Shown here in pieces: positions 5,210 through 7,405 of a stretch of 7,405 nt of DNA. Under the pieces are notes generated by a model. That model saw only the letters and a program-made list of their open reading frames with translations, searched no databases and was not told where the DNA came from. The stretch spans positions 1 through 7,405 of the forward strand of contig WFTU01000177.1 of NCBI GenBank assembly GCA_015485375.1, written 5' to 3'. The DNA is from Paracoccaceae bacterium. GTDB lineage: Bacteria > Pseudomonadota > Alphaproteobacteria > Rhodobacterales > Rhodobacteraceae. The position numbers and the translations under genes are program-made. Every line of letters begins with the position of its first letter. The stretch's first letter is position 1.

Positions 5210-5638
5210 ATGGCCAAAAAAGTAGCTGGCACTATGAAGCTGCAGGTTCCTGCAGGCAAAGCCAATCCCTCGCCCCCCGTTGGTCCGGCCCTCGGTCAGC
5301 GCGGGATCAACATCATGGAATTCTGCAAGGCGTTCAACGCCAAGACGCAGGATCTGGAAGCCGGTGCGCCTTGCCCGACGATCATCACCTATTATGTTGA
5401 CAAGTCCTTCACCATGGACATCAAGACGCCGCCGGCGTCCTACATGTTGAAGAAAGCGGCGAAGCTGAAATCCGCTGCCAACAATCCTGGCAAGGAAACC
5501 GTCGGTTCCGTGACCACCAAACAGGTGCGCGAAATTGCCGAAGCCAAGATGAAAGACCTCAACGCGAACGATATCGAGGCCGCAATGCTGATCATTGCCG
5601 GTTCCGCCCGTTCCATGGGCATCGAGATCAAAGGGTAA
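5210..5638 (+). CDS. rplK: 50S ribosomal protein L11
   Basis: Binds 23S rRNA at the stalk base, where elongation factors act. 142 residues, the canonical bacterial length. The N-terminal domain carries LQVPAGKANPSPPVGPALGQRGINIMEFCKAFN in two parts (residues 11-24 and 25-43), with the proline-rich face and conserved GPALGQ. The C-terminal rRNA-binding domain includes KTPPASYMLKKAA and ends ARSMGIEI. Start: ATG 5210, 5 nt after AAAGGAGG, the best ribosome-binding site in the window. An in-frame ATG at 5165 lies upstream, next to a leader hairpin, and would add a non-conserved extension. rplA follows after 5 nt, so the two are translated together. Confidence 0.98.
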   Translation: MAKKVAGTMKLQVPAGKANPSPPVGPALGQRGINIMEFCKAFNAKTQDLEAGAPCPTIITYYVDKSFTMDIKTPPASYMLKKAAKLKSAANNPGKETVGSVTTKQVREIAEAKMKDLNANDIEAAMLIIAGSARSMGIEIKG

Positions 5639-5643
5639 TCGTC

Positions 5644-6342
5644 ATGGCTAAACACGGAAAACGTTACAATGCGGCGAAAGCCGCTTTCGAAGGCAAGCAG
5701 AACCTGTCTGTCGAAGAAGCTGTCGAGCTGGTGAAATCCGGTGCGACAAGCAAATTCGACGAGACGGTCGAGATTGCCATGAACCTCGGTGTCGATCCGC
5801 GTCACGCGGACCAGATGGTGCGTGGCGTTGTCTCGCTGCCGTCCGGCACAGGCAAATCCATGCGCGTTGCGGTTTTCGCACGCGGCGACAAGGCGGACGA
5901 GGCGAAAGCCGCGGGTGCCGATATCGTGGGTGCCGAGGATCTGATGGAAACCATTCAGGCCGGCAACATCGATTTCGATCGCTGCATTGCCACCCCGGAC
6001 ATGATGCCGATCGTCGGCCGTCTGGGCAAGGTGCTTGGTCCGCGCAACCTGATGCCGAACCCGCGGGTCGGCACGGTTACGATGGATGTCAAAGCGGCTG
6101 TCGAGGCAGCCAAGGGCGGCGAAGTGCAGTTCCGCGCCGAAAAGGCCGGTGTTGTGCATGCAGGTATCGGCAAGGCGTCCTTCGACAAGGATGCGCTGGT
6201 TGCCAACGTCAAGGCATTCATCGACGCGGTCAACAAGGCCAAGCCGTCGGGTGCCAAAGGTGCCTACATCAAGAAAATCGCGCTGACCTCCACCATGGGG
6301 CCGGGCGTGACGGTTGACCTCGCGGAAGCGGCGGCCAGCTAA
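5644..6342 (+). CDS. rplA: 50S ribosomal protein L1
   Basis: Forms the mobile L1 stalk by the E site and releases deacylated tRNA. In many bacteria it also represses its own rplK-rplA mRNA. 232 residues, normal length. It starts with MAKHGKRY and the N-terminal half FDETVEIAMNLGVDPRHADQMVRG (residues 38-61). The signature MPIVGRLGKVLGPRNLMPNP (121-140) is intact, and the C-terminus reads KKIALTSTMGPGVTVD. ATG 5644 is preceded by AAGGG (5631-5635) inside the end of rplK, a sign of translational coupling. A stable hairpin follows the stop codon by 6 nt. Confidence 0.98.
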   Translation: MAKHGKRYNAAKAAFEGKQNLSVEEAVELVKSGATSKFDETVEIAMNLGVDPRHADQMVRGVVSLPSGTGKSMRVAVFARGDKADEAKAAGADIVGAEDLMETIQAGNIDFDRCIATPDMMPIVGRLGKVLGPRNLMPNPRVGTVTMDVKAAVEAAKGGEVQFRAEKAGVVHAGIGKASFDKDALVANVKAFIDAVNKAKPSGAKGAYIKKIALTSTMGPGVTVDLAEAAAS

Positions 6343-6348
6343 GGAATT

Positions 6349-6369
6349 CCCCCGGCCAGCGGTCGGGGG
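6349..6369 (+). terminator. Hairpin after rplA, terminator or attenuator
   Basis: CCCCCGGCC (6349-6357) pairs with GGTCGGGGG (6361-6369) over 9 bp with one G-U pair and a 3-nt AGC loop. It is followed by ATGTTTCGG, a weak T tract. It probably reduces rather than ends transcription into rplJ-rplL, or protects the rplK-rplA mRNA 3' end. Confidence 0.6.
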
Positions 6370-6370
6370 A

Positions 6371-6590
6371 TGTTTCGGATCATCGGCGCAAGCCAATGGT
6401 CCATCTGTCCAAGACGGTGGGTGATCGCAAGATCATAAATCCTGCCCGAGATAGGGAAACGATCGAGATCAGCGAGAGGTCCACAGACCTCGGGCGGATT
6501 TTGGCGGGAACCTGGACAAGACCCGAGACGTTGCGGCGCAAGTCGCGGCGAATATGAGCCGGAAGGGGCGACCCTTCCATGTAACTGGAG
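6371..6590 (+). promoter_or_regulatory. rplJ leader, probable L10(L12)-binding autoregulatory RNA
   Basis: A 220-nt non-coding stretch before rplJ with strong RNA structure, where many bacteria bind L10-(L7/L12) to repress rplJ-rplL. Visible elements: CTGTC-CAA-GACGG (6405-6417 region); GATC-GCAA-GATC (6423-6434); GAGGTC-CACA-GACCTC (6476-6491); GCGGC-GCAA-GTCGC (6533-6546); GGAAGGG-GCGA-CCCTTCC (6561-6578). The last ends 8 nt before the GGAG site. ATCC(T)GCCCGAG (6439-6450) can also pair with CTCGGGCGGAT (6489-6499), which excludes the 6476-6491 hairpin. Four-base GNRA loops cap three of the stems. Leader identity comes from position and resemblance; no alignment was made. Confidence 0.65.
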
Positions 6591-6597
6591 CAATATT

Positions 6598-7110
6598 GTG
6601 AATAGAGCCGAAAAAGAAGCAGTGGTCGCTGAACTCGACCAGATCTTCACGGACTCTGGTGTCGTCGTGGTTGCACACTACGAAGGCCTCACAGTTGCAG
6701 AGATGTCGGACCTCCGCCATCGCGTAAGCGATGCAGGCGGGTCGGTTCGTGTTGCCAAAAACAAGCTCGCCAAAATCGCCCTCAAGGGCAAGTCCACCGA
6801 ATCCATGGGTGACTTGCTTACAGGGATGACTGTCTTCGCCTATTCCGAGGACCCTGTTTCCGCAGCGAAAGCCGTGGAAGCCTATGCCAAGGACAACGAC
6901 AAGCTCGTTGTTCTCGGGGGTGCTATGGGCGACGATCTTCTTGACCCGGCCGGTGTCAAGGCAGTGGCAGCCATGCCGTCGCGCGAGGAGCTTATTGCTT
7001 CGATCGCGGCGTGTCTGGGTGCACCTGCTTCGAACATCGCCGGAGCGATTGGCGCGCCTGCAAGCAATATCGCGGGTATTCTTTCTACCCTCGAAGAGCG
7101 CGCGGCATAA
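6598..7110 (+). CDS. rplJ: 50S ribosomal protein L10
   Basis: Base of the ribosomal stalk: the N-terminal domain binds 23S rRNA beside L11 and the C-terminal helix carries L7/L12 dimers. Excess L10-L12 normally represses its own mRNA. 170 residues, close to the family norm. The N-terminal part reads NRAEKEAVVAELDQIF...VVVVAHYEGLTVAEMSDLRHRV...VAKNKLAKIAL (residues 2-62). The C-terminal stalk-binding part has GAPASNIAG twice, at 141-149 and 152-160, period 11. Start: GTG 6598, 7 nt after GGAG (6587-6590), and the protein begins at the conserved position. rplL follows after 81 nt. Confidence 0.97.
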   Translation: MNRAEKEAVVAELDQIFTDSGVVVVAHYEGLTVAEMSDLRHRVSDAGGSVRVAKNKLAKIALKGKSTESMGDLLTGMTVFAYSEDPVSAAKAVEAYAKDNDKLVVLGGAMGDDLLDPAGVKAVAAMPSREELIASIAACLGAPASNIAGAIGAPASNIAGILSTLEERAA

Positions 7111-7191
7111 GTCTGAATGCAATTGTTGGGCTGGATAGTCGGTAACGAAAACCACACCAGAACACATCGAAACTGAAAACGGAAAAGTAAA

Positions 7192-7405
7192 ATGGCTGAT
7201 CTGAAAAAACTTGCTGAAGAGATTGTTGGTCTGACCCTTCTCGAAGCTGCTGAACTGAAAAACATCCTCAAAGACGAGTACGGCATCGAGCCGGCTGCCG
7301 GTGGCGCCGTAATGGTTGCCGGTGCTGCAGGCGGCGACGCTGGCGGTGCTGCCGAGGAAAAAGATGAATTCGACGTAATCCTTGTCTCCGCTGGCGACAA
7401 GAAAA
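7192..7405 (+). CDS. rplL: 50S ribosomal protein L7/L12, 3' end cut by window edge
   Basis: Flexible stalk protein that recruits and stimulates translation GTPases. The first 71 codons are visible. The N-terminal dimerisation and L10-binding helices (MADLKKLAEEIVGLTLLEAAELKN and KDEYGIE, residues 1-33) are followed by the alanine- and glycine-rich hinge (PAAGGAVMVAGAAGGDAGGAAEE, 34-56). The C-terminal domain begins KDEFDVILVSAGDKK. Roughly 50 more residues are expected beyond the edge. Start: ATG 7192 after a weak GGAAAAG; the upstream 81 nt show no clear structure or gene. Confidence 0.97.
   Translation, partial: MADLKKLAEEIVGLTLLEAAELKNILKDEYGIEPAAGGAVMVAGAAGGDAGGAAEEKDEFDVILVSAGDKK

Noticed and set aside
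5440..6396. 318-aa minus-strand ORF over rplK and rplA
   Set aside because: Antisense to two unmistakable ribosomal protein genes; low-complexity His/Arg-rich translation.
7111..7191. rplJ-rplL gap searched for a terminator or small gene
   Set aside because: I saw no stable stem, T-run or start codon with ribosome-binding site other than that of rplL.

Overview
The window comes from a GC-rich alphaproteobacterium, most likely of the Roseobacter/Rhodobacteraceae group. This rests on the tag sequence of a circularly permuted (split) tmRNA, a DUF1194-type von Willebrand A protein, the arrangement tRNA-Trp ... secE-nusG-rplK-rplA-rplJ-rplL, the GTG-started rplJ, and the GC-rich third codon positions. 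No insertion sequence, CRISPR array or prophage gene is visible.

Left part (1-2184): the 3' part of an MFS transporter gene (+) runs in from the left edge. It converges on a tmRNA gene (ssrA, -) that no protein call would reveal. On the minus strand the tmRNA 3' acceptor half comes first, ending in CCA at 1401. A 22-nt intervening segment follows, then the 5' acceptor half at 1378 and the tag frame ANDNRAPSRLAIAA-stop (1291-1247). A secreted vWA/DUF1194 gene lies just upstream of ssrA on the same strand and appears to start with CTG.

Middle (2185-4223): tRNA-Trp(CCA) on + is followed by a terminator-like hairpin that overlaps the stop codon of a convergent gene. That gene encodes a 552-aa exported protein with an HEFFH zinc-peptidase motif and a C-terminal lipocalin-like region. 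It sits antisense between tRNA-Trp and secE. Its promoter region is divergent from that of secE, and each side carries an inverted repeat overlapping the predicted -10 box.

Right part (4224-7405): the secE-nusG and L11/L10 ribosomal protein cluster, all on +. SecE belongs to the protein translocase, NusG is a transcription elongation factor, L11 and L1 are ribosomal stalk-base and E-site proteins, and L10 with L7/L12 forms the stalk that recruits GTPase factors. The non-coding gaps are rich in structure: three hairpins between secE and nusG, a probable L1-type leader before rplK, a hairpin terminator or attenuator after rplA, and a 220-nt probable L10 leader with several GNRA-capped hairpins and mutually exclusive helices before rplJ. 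rplL is cut by the right edge.

Most of the window is core housekeeping sequence. No clear new multi-gene system is present. The items that best repay a second look are the split tmRNA with its odd T-loop and long tag, the exported metallopeptidase and its position, the CTG start of the vWA gene, and the RNA structures in the secE-nusG and rplA-rplJ gaps.
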